From Triplophysa rosa (lineage: Eukaryota > Chordata > Actinopteri > Cypriniformes > Nemacheilidae), in assembly GCF_024868665.1 (NCBI RefSeq), contig NC_079910.1, forward strand, positions 12,395,048 through 12,459,047: 64,000 bases of DNA, in the 5' to 3' direction. Below are positions 22,716 through 34,852 of this stretch, piece by piece. How positions within the stretch are numbered: the first letter of the stretch is position 1; the number at the start of each line of letters is the position of its first letter. The notes below the pieces were generated by a model, which saw nothing but the letters and a program-made list of their open reading frames with translations, was not told the DNA's origin and did not search any database. Both the position numbers and the translations under genes were made by a program.

Positions 22716-25189
22716 TAAATGTTTGTAGCTCAAGCCAGTGAAGGTTTGTATTAAAACTGGACAGATCAAGGGTTTGTTGGGAGGAAGATTGACAGCGATG
22801 GTCCCTGTATCACTGTTTGAAATTCTGTCCCTCTTAAATGCTCTGATAAACTCTTTCCCAAACTGGGACAGTCTATTAAAAGTAATAACACTTTCTCACA
22901 CACAGATATTGTTGAGAAAGTGATAAATCACTGTGGACTCTTAAGATGTCTCTCTCCTGCTCATAGACCTTTGAGCTCATCTGACACTCGCCTAAGGCGT
23001 CCACTGCCTTCTCTCTCCATCCTTCTATTTCATACACACACATATTCAAGATGGGGAAAAAAGAAATTGAATAAAGATTAATATAGATACTGTAAATGGA
23101 AGAAACTGGGCTGAGAAAGAAGTGAAAGGAATGGAAATTAAATGAAATTCATGACTTTAGGAAACCTCTAGCATCTGAATGAATATGTTATTGATTCTGC
23201 GTGGTGATATTTTACATTCTATTAGTTTGACCATCTTATCGAGCCTGATCTGAAGACATTAATAGCCTGTATTTCTAGGCAAAATTTTTATGAGCGCTGA
23301 TTAAATCCACAGACATGGTAGGAAAAAAGGCTTGATAGAGGTCGACACTTTTAGGACGACTCGTCTCACTCCCTGGTGAGAAGACAAAACTTACGTCTAT
23401 GGGACTCTATATGAAAGAAAAGATGTCAGAAGGAATAAGACATTATTAATGAAGCTACATTATTTTGCAGGAAAATGAAGCCTTATTTTAGGATCATTGA
23501 AATGTTTTTGCATTGTTATTATCATCATCATTACAACAGTACAAGGCAGTACAACAAATACCACAATAATAAAAATACAGTAAAAATTTCAATTTTAACA
23601 CTGCAGCAAAATAAGTACATTAATACAAATATGACTCATTATCAGGCTAACAATGTAACAATGCAAACACAATGGTTCAAAAATAGACTCAATTGTCCTT
23701 CAACAAAATATTTTTAATTTCTTTCCTTTGATTTTAGGTTGAAATTAACATGTTGTTGACATGAGATGCACCCAGAGAGAGAAATAGACAGACTGAGGAA
23801 AAATGTTGCAATACTTCAAAGAAAGTTCACTTGACATTGCCTAGTGATGGCGTGTGTGCGTGCTTGTTCGCGCAACGCTTGTGTTTGTGTAGTGAGACCA
23901 AAACGACTTATCCGCGCAAATAAGCTCACTTTTATTTACCCAAATGAAAAAGATGTAAAATATCTGCTAATTGATTGTTTTCTGTCAAGTCAAGCTCATT
24001 TAGCTCAGGCACTTTATTTTGCCATGCATATTTTTGGTACAGAAATATTGTGGAATTAAAATTCGGTGTGGGATTCAGAATATTGAAATAAGCAAAGAAG
24101 TCCAGCTGTATAATATCTTTTTCCTACACAAGCCAGCGGTTTGTCTTTCCACAACAGATCGAAATATGTCCAGGAAGGTAATGATCCTAAAACTAATTTA
24201 TTACGACACACTACAGAATGAACATTTCGGGTTTCCTGATGTAAGATATTAAGATGGAGATTTGATTTAACACAAACATGCTAAGTCTTTCATTTACATG
24301 ATATTTCACAGAAATGCACAGTCATAACAGTTTAGTGAGAGTTTGGTCCTCCAAAACTTCTATTTCCTCTGAGGAAAGTGGTTTGGCCCAGCATTGAAAC
24401 AGAATCAGGTTTGATTGGTCCAAAACCAATTTTCTGTTCCCCAATGTAATGAAAATCCATACCAGGGTTTCTCTAGGATTGCAGGATATGACATTTTAAA
24501 AACTCATTGTTTGCTATACTAGTTACCGAGTCCATGATTGTATATTTGATTTGTCATAATAATTACACTGAAGAGAAGTGTTATACACTCAGATTTTTCA
24601 GAAGTTGACACTTATAAGTTGATGCTAAGTTGAGACTGACTTAGTCTTCAGGGGCTGGTTGCACCAGCTGGATGTAAAAAAAGGGTGTAAGCCCAATGTC
24701 GGACTTAACTACGTCCAGACTTGTGATAAGTATTTACACCTGTTGCACCATCTAAAACTAAATTAGACAATAGAGAGATTTCCCAAGCTTCTCTTACCAC
24801 AATCTCAGTTTTGACTCTCTTAGACATCTCTCATTTGTGTCTATTTTTGTTTCTCCTAAGGAATTTTAGGAGAAATATCTGATAAACTGCTGACACTTAA
24901 TACAGAAACATAGGAGAATCACAACTATGTCTCCTAAGCTTAGAAAAAGCAACCAATGAGCAAACATTTTTTCCTCTGGGTTCTCAAGAGAAATATTTAG
25001 GAAGCAGGAGACTTCAGCAAAACTTTCCATTTGTTCTCATTGATTAGGAGAAATAATTGAGAAATTGAGACATTACAAAGATCCCATCTTTTTATGGGTT
25101 ATTATGATACAAAAAGACATCTCAACTGTAATTTCACTCTGCTTAAAATTTTTGCATGCTTGTTTCGAAGCAGCTTCTCCAGACCTGAT
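22716..25189. other. No gene seen; repeat remnant near 24650-25070
   Basis: Most of this is ordinary AT-rich sequence. At 24650-24780 'ggttgcaccagctggatgta' with '...acacctgttgcaccat' forms the end of a repeat that reappears inverted at 35880-35970. 24840-25060 is strewn with 'taggagaaat'-type words, a degenerate internal repetition. Confidence 0.4.
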
Positions 25190-25229
25190 TGTGTGTGTGT
25201 GCGTGCGTGTGTGTGTGCGTGTGTGTGTG
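25190..25229. repeat. TG/TGCG microsatellite
   Basis: A short (TG)n array with GCGT steps. Confidence 0.9.
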
Positions 25230-25528
25230 AGAGTGTATTTGTGTGGCACTCGATGCTGAGGGCGACCCTGGGGAGTCTAAAGGAGCAGGAAATGAATGAC
25301 TGTCCCGATGGGAGTCTCATCCGTAAGCTCCCCAATACGCCGAAGCAGTCGTGATTTAGCACCTTTTACCTTCTGTCTCTCCCCTCCACAGGCCACTGCA
25401 TTCATCCTAGTGTCACCAGCCTGCTTCCTCAGCACTGTGTGTGTTTCCACAGAGAAGGATATGAGCAAGCAAAGTGAGACACTGCGTTAGGTGCAGTGAC
25501 AACTTAATAACAGAAAGATGGATAGTTG

Positions 25529-25572
25529 GTGTGTGTGTGTGCGTGCGTGCATGTGTGTGCGTGCGTGCGTGG
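25529..25572. repeat. TG/TGCG microsatellite
   Basis: (TG)n followed by (GCGT)n, about 44 bases. Confidence 0.9.
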
Positions 25573-28195
25573 CATATGCATAAAACAGATTTTCCAGAAT
25601 AGCCCAGGGACTAATAAGGCGTTTGCCTCCTCAGCATACACCCTATGACAGCCTGTTGATGGTTTAAAAATAAAATCAATTAAAAAGGGTAAAAGGAAAA
25701 TGAGACACTAGCGTTTTTGGAATGAATCAGTGCGAGTTCAGACGGTGTTGAAGGAGCTACTTTGAAACTGTACAGGCTGCTTATACCTGAAGGCTGCAGT
25801 TCTTAATGTTTTCCTTTTCTGTCGTCTTCTCTGTTTGACACATAAATGGAAGGTTTCTTTACATTCTTTACATGCATCGAAGTCAAATGATGTCAAATTG
25901 TAATTTTTTCTCGAAATCATACCAGACAGCTTAAATTATACATCATTATAAGCTCACTGTTGTGAATTGAGCTAGAAAGGTTTGAACACTTTTTTTATGT
26001 GCTTTCTCAATAACTGATTTTGTGAACTAAAATGCATTGCAGCTTTAAAATAGTTTTATTTTTAAAAAATGGTTAACTAAACTACAAGTTACTAACAAGA
26101 AGTATCAAACCACATTGAAGCCATTGAATGGTACAATATCAATTTAAATACATTGCATTTCAATTTGACAATGATTTTTTTGTAATGAATGGACATCTCT
26201 GTTATGATGACATTAATGGGAAACCTAATTTACAGTATATAAAAACATGGGAGCAATGAACAGCTGCATAAAACAAAATATTTTGATATAGTAAAAGTTG
26301 GCTGAACTGTCCAAATGAATGAATTTACTAGAAGAAATGATAAACCAGAATAAAATTTGCAATATGAATACAAATATGAAAGGACAGTTTAGAACACATT
26401 TAGGGGGCTGTTTATATGACAATTTCTTTTAACTAAAAACAGAAAACTTGGGTTTTGGGGGACTGAAAATACAAACATTTTGAAAAAGGCTTTTAAAGTG
26501 CACATTTTTGAAAACAAAGCAGTTGTCGTCACTATGTAAACTGCAAAACTGTAAAGCAAAACAAAAAGCTGATGCCAACTACTGGCCTGCATAATACAGT
26601 TTTACACGTTTTCACAGAGCCGTGTGAACGCAGACCGTTCTGACAACGTTGTGTGTATGAAACGTTTATAAAATGCAAACAAAAAACGTTGCCGTGTGTA
26701 GAGGGTTAACTTTCTGTAGATTTCCGCAAAGAATCAATAACTGTTGAGTAGTTTTAATTTTATTTAAAACAATGAATATACAATAATATATTAATATACA
26801 GTAAATCAATATGAATATAAATGAAATCTAAAATAAATAATTATATTATAACCAAACACAGACAGGAAGTTAACGTCCGGCGAGCGTGTGCGTCCGATGA
26901 AACCGTATATAAACGTACTTTTAATCATTCACTCGGCTGTACATCAGCTTGCGCACTACAATGTGACACAAAAGAAGTACTGTATCATTACTGTACCTCA
27001 ACTTTTCCAGTATATCGGTTCTGGAAAAGCCACATCATTTTAAAAACAGCTAGGCTACAGTCTTTCTACTGAAAGATCACTGTTTTTACACACTGGTTTA
27101 GAGGACTATTGGTTTATTTTTGCGAGAAAGGAAAGTGACTGGACAGTGGAAAATGAAGACAGAGAGAAGAAAGCTGTGTGAGGGAGCAGGTGGGTTTTAT
27201 CATGGCGGTTATTTCAGTTCGGCAGAATGACTCTTAAGCTTTCAGCCTTTCTTATGAGGTCATGGCATACAGCTGTTCTAAGACATTAAACTTTATAGCG
27301 TTTTTTACGGGATCGTGTGGTTTTTATACCAGAACATGACCACATCACAGCAGACGCATTATCCTTTTATAAATATAATCATCGCTATACTGTGTTTACT
27401 TTTCGTTTTAATTCTTAGACTAATATTTTAACCTTATAATTTGAGTATTTTTGGGGAATCTTTAAGGATGTATGTAACTAAATTTGTTTTCACACTTGGA
27501 TTGTTTTCAAAGTTCCATCCCGCTCTATTTCACTGTTCACATTGTATAATTTGGCTCAAAATTATAGTACATTTATATCATCAAAGTTACCATCTCAATG
27601 GCTGTGCTCTAGACCTGTAGACTCTGTTTCGTCAATCTGATGCAGTATATCTCAACCACACACCTGGTCTCTTATGATTTTTTCTTTCCACTTCAGCCAG
27701 ATGACAAAGTCGAGAAAACCCTGGGATCATAGGAAAGGAGAATTGATATCTGGAGGAATGTGAAAGGCTGAGCTCTCCACCACCGTCTCTCTCTTTCTCT
27801 CTCCCTCCGCAGGGACTGGATCTTGTTTCTGTGGCGCCTGGGAGACTCTGTGTTAGTCTCCACTGCCTCCTCTTGCTCTCTCCATCCCTTACTTTGTTCT
27901 GCTGTCTTTACACTTTCTCGATCTCCTGGGGTGCATTTTACTATTCCTGTGTTACAGGGCTTGATTTATGCGGGGTCTTATCTATACTGTCTGCTTATTA
28001 TTTACATACGCTTTTCAGAATCTGCAAGATGTTTATCTTTTTAATTAAAGGAATTATAAAATGTTGTTTATTCTGACGAAGCTATTTCTACATACAGATA
28101 TATGCATAGATTGTAATTATATTGATAATTTTTCAAAAGATTACATAGCCTTAGTAACTGAGCAGAAATAATAAATAAACACACAAAAATAAGAA
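25573..28195. other. No gene seen; one repeat shared with 60.9 kb
   Basis: 26730-27080 is AT-rich and includes 'ggaagttaacgtcc' and 'gcgtccgatgaaaccgtata', matching 60990-61030 ('ggaagttaaccgg', 'gcatccgatgaaactata'); this is a shared interspersed repeat. 26400-26710 has 'aacgtt'-rich sequence typical of another fish repeat. At 27783-27813 a strong CT tract plus cag could be a splice acceptor, but no exon is supported. Confidence 0.4.
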
Positions 28196-28330
28196 ATATT
28201 GTCATCATTTATTCACCCTAAAACCTGTATACAGTATAGTTGTTCTTCTGTGGAACAAAAAAGAAGATATTTTGAGAAATGTCTCAATGGTTTTGTGTCC
28301 ATACTGTGGAAGTTAATAGGAGTTAGTGTT
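28196..28330 (+). mobile_element. MITE fragment ('ttcacccaaaaat' family)
   Basis: It holds 'gtcatcatttattcacccta', 'gaagatattttgagaaatgt' and 'ggttttgtgtccatac' in the family order. Both ends are lost. Confidence 0.7.
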
Positions 28331-28972
28331 GTTTTGGTGGATCACTGAGTGTTTGTAGCCTTTTGCACGAGTCACTGGCCTGTCTTGAGCAGTGAAGCTG
28401 TGCAGTGTTCTTCACATAATGCCTTCATGCTTTGTAGTTTCCCAGCATGCTTTGCACTTTTGAGCTCTTCCACACAGTGGCTCTATTAAGATGCAACTGT
28501 GCTTCTTAGGACAGCTGAGGGATTTATACTGGACCGGAGAATACAATATTCTAAACCAATGGTATGTTCAAATTTAAAAGAATATTTGCCTGAATGTTAA
28601 AATATATTCTGTGATGTTATTTTTATGATATTATATCTAACTTATTTTGCGAGTGGGATGTAAACACAAAAATCTGTGGTCCAAAACGTTCATACAGTAT
28701 TCTAAATATCCATCATGTCTCGACATCTGCATGCTGTCGGTGTACACTGTAAAAAAATGTCAGTCCCCTCTGACATGTTGCATCTACAGAATTCAACTGC
28801 ATCGTTTTCAGTTGAATTTTGCAATCTTTCGTTTTGTAAGAAAACGCCTGTTGTGATTCAAGTGATTCATTTATGAAACCTAAAAAATTTTAGTTGGGCT
28901 CTGAATATTTTTTTGTGTATGCACGAATTTCTGAGCACACATACTAAAACACAATACCAGAATACATCAATT

Positions 28973-29370
28973 TGTACCAGAAAGACTCGGGAGGCAAGAA
29001 TATGTGACAAACATTTATTTGACACTGATTGGCATAAGGTGCAGCTATGGTAATATATAGTTCTTTGGCGTAGGCCCCATCCTTAGCTCGCATCCAGAGG
29101 GTCGCGAAGTCCTGCACTTCCTGCCTGATGATGAAGGCAGGGGTGCAGCCAACCCCCCTGGGGTTAATGGACTGGGACCATCCTGGTGGTGGTGGGGAGG
29201 ATGGGGGTTATTATCGGCAGCTTCAACTGCGAACGCAAACATAGTGTAGTGGCGATCTTATATACTCCAAGTGTTAGATGATGATTGATTAAATGATGAT
29301 TGGTTAGATCTATACATTGTAAGTGGCGTAAGATTGAGTCTTCCCGGCAGAACTTGCGCTGAAGCTTACA
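28973..29370 (-). mobile_element. Solo-LTR-like unit, copy 2
   Basis: Same unit and orientation as 19480-19886: minus-strand start TGTAAGCTTCAGCGCAAG, end CTTTCTGGTACA, shared 'gactcgggaggcaaga', 'tgcctgatgatgaaggcagg' and 'ggtggtggtggggaggatgg'. The two copies have diverged by substitutions and small indels, so the insertions are old or from different source copies. Confidence 0.5.
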
Positions 29371-29449
29371 TTTCACAAAACAAAATTTACCCCGGTTTAT
29401 CCCTGTCACCCAGCTCGTCCTTGCTGGAAATATGCCCATGATGAAGGGT

Positions 29450-29760
29450 TAACCACTTTAGGCCCTATATCTCCATTTAAACCTCGGTGCTAAACCTAGC
29501 GCTAAGCTAAGTAGCTCTGGTGCTAGCATATTGATATAAGATCTGCTACTGGAGCACTAATGACCAGGCTGATTAATAATGCATAGCATAACCTCGTCCG
29601 GATCAGCCTAATTGCTGTGATTTGTCACTCCCGGTAGAGAAGGGGTTTAAAGTGAAATCCATACCCTGAAGTGAGGGATGCAGCACACGTGGCAGAACGT
29701 AGCTACACACGAATACTTACAGGACACGGAAATGTGGGATGTGCTATTTTGTAATGAATA
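29450..29760. other. Candidate conserved non-coding element
   Basis: A complex, repeat-free block with 'gctgattaataatgcatagc' and 'gcctaattgctgtgatttg', homeodomain-type cores in a GC-balanced setting. There is no coding frame. Conservation is untested. Confidence 0.25.
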
Positions 29761-30114
29761 AATTCTGATCTGAATTGAAAATGTGAGGGTTAGTGGTGTT
29801 TCACGTGTATTATAGGAGAAAAATAAATCATAAGTGAGACCTCTGTAATATCAATTTTTTCTCCTTTAACACAAAAAAAGTTTTTAAAATGAATTTAAAT
29901 TTAAGAGAATAGCGGACTCTGACCTCCATATAATGTTGAGGATACGGAGGAATGATATCTTTGGGATCACTTTAAGAGCAATTTTTCCAGCTGATGAAAG
30001 ATTGCCAAATCAATACCATCAAAATCCATTTCATCTTGAAGGTCTCACGCATTAAAACCGCTGTGTACAAGCTTAGAACATAATGTTATCATCCGTTGGA
30101 GTGGACACTAGTAT

Positions 30115-30265
30115 AGATAATCACTAGCCCCCACTGACTTCCATTCTATGGACACAAAACTCAAAATATATTTTTTTGTGTTCTGCAGAGGAAAGAGTCA
30201 TATACAGGTTTTAAACAACATGAGAATGAACAAATGATGATGCTTTTTTATTTTTGTGTAAACTC
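30115..30265 (-). mobile_element. MITE fragment ('ttcacccaaaaat' family)
   Basis: It reads 'actgacttccattctatgg', 'tttttttgtgttctgcagag' and 'tcatatacaggttttaaac', the right half of the family. The orientation is given by the closing arm. Confidence 0.65.
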
Positions 30266-30394
30266 TTTAAGAGAGTTAAAAGAGCAACCTTTTAGAAGTA
30301 AAATGGTTTCTGTGTATCAACAAAATGCATGCAGTGTTGATAAACATTGAGTTAAAAACATCCATTTAACAACATAAACCAACTTTTTTGGTTG

Positions 30395-30830
30395 AGGAAA
30401 AGTTTATAGCCTGTAATGGGTTTTACACAAGCGGCAACCTTCCGATCTCTCTCGTGAAGCCAACACGGAAGTGACTTAAACTGCAATTCATCGACTGGCC
30501 GCTAGAGGCTGGCTCCAAAACAGAGCAGAATCTCATTGAGGGTGAAATTTTTATGACTTCCCCTTTAACTTATATTAAGCCTTAAAGTTCTGCAAATCAG
30601 GTGCGTGGCCACTTGAGTGACAAGTGGTTTCAGCAAACCAGGTGCCTCAGCTCCAATCACTTCCTGCCTCTTTGCCCATTTTCGATTTTTCGGGAGTGAC
30701 GCTCAGCTAAGATGGCGACTTCCGACTCCGCCCACTTTAAGCTTCTAAAAAGCTCCTCAGAAACCTACGGGTCACGTCACAGACACTATGTCCATGTTTT
30801 ATACAGTCTATGGTTTTACATTATACAAAC
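30395..30830. repeat. Interspersed repeat, family uncertain
   Basis: It ends 'ccatgttttatacagtctat', a common fish repeat end; the inside has 'aagatggcgacttccgactc' and 'gggtcacgtcacagacacta'. A worn relative end lies near 2425-2450 in the other orientation. Borders on the left are not clear. Confidence 0.5.
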
Positions 30831-30899
30831 CTGCAGATGCGTGTGTTTTATATTTCCGGATTTCACAAACAGATAATTAATTATCACTTGTACGCTTGC

Positions 30900-31330
30900 A
30901 GTGAATCTCCTAATTCTTCATTTACATCAAATTTAGCATTTATTCCTGTCAGTAAGCTGCTGAATGTGTCAGCTCTGAGCTGACCACCTGTTAGCAGTAC
31001 CACTGTATCCAGATCATGTCTTTAATTCCAGTTTGTGCAGCATTGTAATTGGCTACACGCCAGTGCACTGACCCCAGGTCAGCTGCTCACCGTCATGAGT
31101 CACAGCGCAGACAAAATTACAGCTAAGCACAGTCTCTATGTGTCTGATAGCACCCTGGAGGGCCAATTACTCCTTGTTTAAACGGCTGTATTGACTGATC
31201 CAGCATCAGTGCAGAAGCAGAGAGAGAGGTCATAGAGTGTGCTGGTTTGAATTTCGCAGTTTTTCACAGATTCAAGGACTGAGGGGGAATTTTGCTGAGT
31301 TTGTAAAAGTGTTTGAGCGACTTGATGAAG
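30900..31330. other. Candidate conserved non-coding element
   Basis: A complex block with 'gcattgtaattggctacacg', 'ccaggtcagctgctcaccgt', 'catgagtcacagcgcagac' (an AP-1-like site) and 'gggccaattactccttg'. No repeats or coding frame are seen. Confidence 0.25.
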
Positions 31331-31566
31331 AAGAAACGCTCACGCTGTCTCATTTCCCAGGTGTCGTTGTGCGGAGGGTGGCAGGTTGATGGTGGGAGGT
31401 ACAAATGAGTAGGAAGAGAAATTTTGCTGAGGTTTGTGTGTGTGTACTCAATTGCGACATGATTAATCTGCAGTAGAGGTTTATGTGTTGTAGAACTGTG
31501 CTGTTTAGGGAACTTTATTTACCGGTAACACTTTACAATAAGGTGCTATTTGTTAACAATAGTTAA

Positions 31567-32112
31567 AGATCCCCTGTGGTGAAAATCAAGTTTTTAATGT
31601 TGTTTATGTGGTGTTTTTAATGTGCTTTAAGACAAACCATGTGCAAATTTTTCTTTTTAAACCATTGCTGAGTGTTTTCTTTATAAAACTGCAGTTTACC
31701 AAAGACAGATTAAAAAATGCGGTTTGAAACTGCCCCAGCTAATGACGTCATAAACGACTAATGACGACTGTAACCAATCACATCAGCTCATTTGATCGCT
31801 GTGGAGCAGCAGTTTGAAGCATAAATATGCAAAGATGACACAGATTCGGGCTAAAACAGTCGCTACACTGTTGTGTCAGCTCTCAGTTTCACTTTCAGTT
31901 TTAGCAGCTTCTGAACTGTCGAGTGTGATTGAGTGGAGGCTGGGCTAATTTGCATATTCATGTATCTGCGTATACTTAATGAAGCTGAGGTGTACATTCA
32001 AGCTATTTGAAGACAGGAACAATTATTTTCACAAGAACAAACGTTTAAATATGTAATTTTGATGGTCAAAGATTAGTTTTAAGGGATAAAATTATCGACC
32101 ACACGGGGGATT
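31567..32112. mobile_element. TIR element inserted in the 31525 MITE
   Basis: The left end agatcccctgtggtg pairs with the right end cgaccacacgggggat. The left border abuts TTAA and the right TTAC, compatible with a TTAA-type (piggyBac-like) target with one change, or a 3-base TTA duplication. Length is about 545 bases, with no transposase. Confidence 0.65.
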
Positions 32113-32317
32113 TACGCATTAGCTAACATGAACTAACAATGAACACAATACTTCTACAGCATTTATTAATATTAGTTCATGATAATTTAAACATTTACGA
32201 ATACATTTTTAAAATCAAATGTTGTAAATGTTAACATTAGTTAATGCAGCATGAGCTAACATGAATAATTGTATTGACATTAACTAACATTACTGTTTAG
32301 CGTGTTGACAAAATGTA

Positions 32318-32393
32318 TATGCTCTCCTATTGTAAGTTGCTTTAGATAAAAGCGTCTGCCAAATTAATAAATGTAAAAATGTAAATGTAACAA
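32318..32393 (+). mobile_element. SINE/LINE tail inserted in the same MITE
   Basis: 'gtaagttgctttagataaaa', then 'gcgtctgcc' and 'tgtaaa' repeats are the L2-type tail. It sits between two parts of the MITE (before: 'cattaactaacatta'; after: 'aagaattaataaatgctg'). Confidence 0.65.
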
Positions 32394-32467
32394 GAATTAA
32401 TAAATGCTGAAAAATTATATTGCTCATTCTAAGTTGATGTTAGTCAATGCATTTACTAATGTTAACA

Positions 32468-32858
32468 AATGTGCAGGTGTAAGATTCGCCTCTTCCTTTC
32501 TCACGACAAATGGGAGAATTTCCTTTCGTTCGTTCTTTTAGTGTTTCCTTCACTTTCTGTTCAATTTTTCTTTTTTTTCTTTCACTTTCAGCCTTTCAAT
32601 AGTTTCTTAATGTGTTTATTTTATAATTTATTTATTTTTTATTATTTTGTCCTTGTGTTCCTTAATGCTTCTGTTCTAACTGCCTTGTTCATTTACTTGC
32701 ATTCTTCAATTCCTTTCTCCCTTTCTTTCTAATACACAGTTGCATTAATACTCATGGTGTGTTCCTGCTGACATTTTCTCTCTATACATCATAATCCTGT
32801 CTGTCATTTACTGGCATTTCACTGAGTCTCTGGAGACTAGACGATCTCACCAACACTA

Positions 32859-32895
<37 letters not shown>

Positions 32896-33000
32896 GCTCC
32901 ATGTGACTATAAGGGACAGATTAGAGATGATGAATAGGTGGGTAATGGCAGAAGTGTTCACCCTATAGCCTCTACTCTCAGATTCATGGCCCACCATATA
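32468..33000. other. No gene seen; CT-rich tract and CA microsatellite
   Basis: 32520-32740 is very T-rich. The 87-codon frame in it is Phe/Ser/Leu-rich and not gene-like. A (CA)17 array lies at 32860-32894. Confidence 0.5.
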
Positions 33001-33220
33001 AGTAATGATTTCATCAATAGCCCAAGGGCCAGAGAGGCAGCGTTAATCATCGCTGTTAACCCATGCATTAATTCTCTGCATTAATTTACCATAAACTTTA
33101 GGCCGTATTATGAAGACTAATTTTCATATGAATGATCTGCTTAGATATTCACCAAAAGATAAATAATTTCATCCCAGAAGCATTTAGTATGAATTAGTGG
33201 ATGGTGGCTGTATCCCAGTA
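33000..33220. other. Candidate conserved non-coding element
   Basis: It holds 'gcgttaatcatcgctgtta', 'catgcattaattctctgcat', 'taatttacc' and 'agactaattttcatatgaat', a dense group of ATTA/TAAT cores in otherwise complex sequence. No coding frame is seen. Confidence 0.25.
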
Positions 33221-33778
33221 TGTAACGCTATCTATGCTATACTGTATGCCAGATTCCTGATTACTGTCTCAAATTATAGTACAATATCCTAAAATAGCCT
33301 GTATAATATTTCCAGATGATCTTTAAAGTAGCCATGCTTTTTCTAGACTAATGGCCCAATTCCACGCACATCGTTTTGTGATTTTTATATGAACCTAAAT
33401 GTTAAAGATAAATTAAAGTACACTAATATATTGAGCTAGATACTCTACCAACACTTACATGCAATGCAAGCATTACACAGAGAGGGATGCACATTTATGA
33501 TGATTTATGTACTATGTGCCATTATTGGTGTACTCAAGAGTATAAACCACACACACAGAGTAGTTACTTTCCCTGTTATTTTGCTCCCAGTGGCTTGAGA
33601 TATTAACCTGGTTTGCACATAAATCGATGTATGAAAAATTTTAGGTAATTAGCCTTTGCTTGTTAGAAGCCCTTATTCTAGCTGGGGTAATATGAGGTGA
33701 GGTCCCATTAAAGAGAGAATAAAGGGAAGGAGAGAAGACCCTGTGTTGCACAGTGGCACAAACATGGCAGGCATGAGC

Positions 33779-34114
33779 ATAGATATAAATACTAGATGCC
33801 TGTTTCTATGGGCCGCTATACGTTGGTCGTCCGTCATATTGAAATCAAGCTGACTGTGTATGATTATGAAAACATATTTATTGTTTGTAAACTCAAACAT
33901 TGAGTTTCTGCTACACTAACACATGACAACAACGAAAGGTTATTTAATTTTTCAAGGAATTTAAATCCCTGTGGTTTTCACAGCCATGGCTGCGCAGTGC
34001 AGTGCCGAGGCATTCTAGTCAACTGTGAGTGACGTTAGTGGACCGTTCCAAGATGGCGGACATGCCTACGTTCCTGGAGCGCTTGAATTCGGCATCTAGT
34101 TATATATATCTATG
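33779..34114. mobile_element. Mutator-like MITE with exact 9-bp target duplication
   Basis: The left end atagatataaatactagatg (then cc) is mirrored at the right end (ggcatctagttatatatatc, then tat). The flanking ggcatgagc at 33770-33778 and 34115-34123 is exact over 9 bases. A 9-base duplication points to the Mutator-like group. The inside has 'ccaagatggcggacatgcc' and no coding frame. Confidence 0.8.
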
Positions 34115-34124
34115 GGCATGAGCG

Positions 34125-34852
34125 ATGTGTGGGTTTGTGTGTGTTAGTCTATGAGCATCTGTCTCCTGATATTGTAATTAATGAAATCTAATGGGAGGGT
34201 GAGTAGATGTTATGTTTAGAGGGAATAGAATTACAAAACAACAACAAGGCAATGAGGTATCTAAAACCGCCGCCACACGAGTGAACAACATGAGTGAAGA
34301 CTGTTTTCTTGCTGTAGGGTTATGGGTTAGAAACATAAACTTTGTTTTATAAGCTTAAATTACACTAAAGACACTTTGTCCAGCTCTTGGACACGCACAA
34401 AGAGAATCATCAGTCTTGTTACCTTAAACCAAACCTTGGGGTTGATCCATCGTCCTACAAAGCAACAAATGTTTTGGTAGACAAGTCATTCGGGTTGGGA
34501 CTTGCTGTAGTAGTTGGATGTACACCAGGTTGTAAGTTAGTTTTAGGTTGGGTGTTAAGTGTGCTTTATATGCAGAATTAATACCTGTTCCAAGCACCTA
34601 GACGTATCGCATGTCTGAGACTGAATCTTATGGCTAGTTAAAGGCACAGTAGGTGCAATGTGGAAAGTCTTGACTAGTTTCTGTGGGACAAAAACTAAAA
34701 ACTAATGAGACTATCATTCATCTAACATACTGTACAAGCTACAGATCAGCAGGGTTCAGGCATAAAAAAGAATGAGAAACCACCCCAATCCTTTAGATAT
34801 ACAGGTATAGAGAACTTACTGATTGGTTTCGATTAAGCTAATTTTTTTTAAC
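34125..34852. other. No gene seen
   Basis: Ordinary sequence. A 64-codon frame at 34387-34581 is not recognised and lacks splice or promoter support. Confidence 0.4.

Larger units (their letters stand above)
31525..32467. mobile_element. MITE of the 'taaggttatatttgttaa' family, split twice
   Basis: The left end 31525-31566 (aacactttacaataaggtgc, then tatttgttaacaatagttaa) continues only at 32115 (cgcattagctaacatgaact). The piece between is another element. A SINE tail splits it again at about 32318-32393. It is the same family as the intact copy at 48186-48466. The outer right end is lost near 32467. Confidence 0.75.

Noticed and set aside
23475..23717. 80-codon frame rich in Asn, Tyr and His
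   Set aside because: Composition follows the local AT-rich ATA/ACA repetition; no homology.
25392..25490. Possible terminal exon after a good CT-rich acceptor (cag at 25389-25391), 32 codons to a TAG
   Set aside because: No partner exon, no recognised protein and no polyA signal in a convincing place.
27814..28044. Possible exon after a strong CT tract and cag at about 27811-27813
   Set aside because: The frames after it are Leu/Ser-rich and unlike a conserved protein; acceptor-like tracts are common by chance.
32469..32732. 87-codon frame rich in Phe and Leu
   Set aside because: The product of a T-rich tract and not a membrane protein with any recognised motif.
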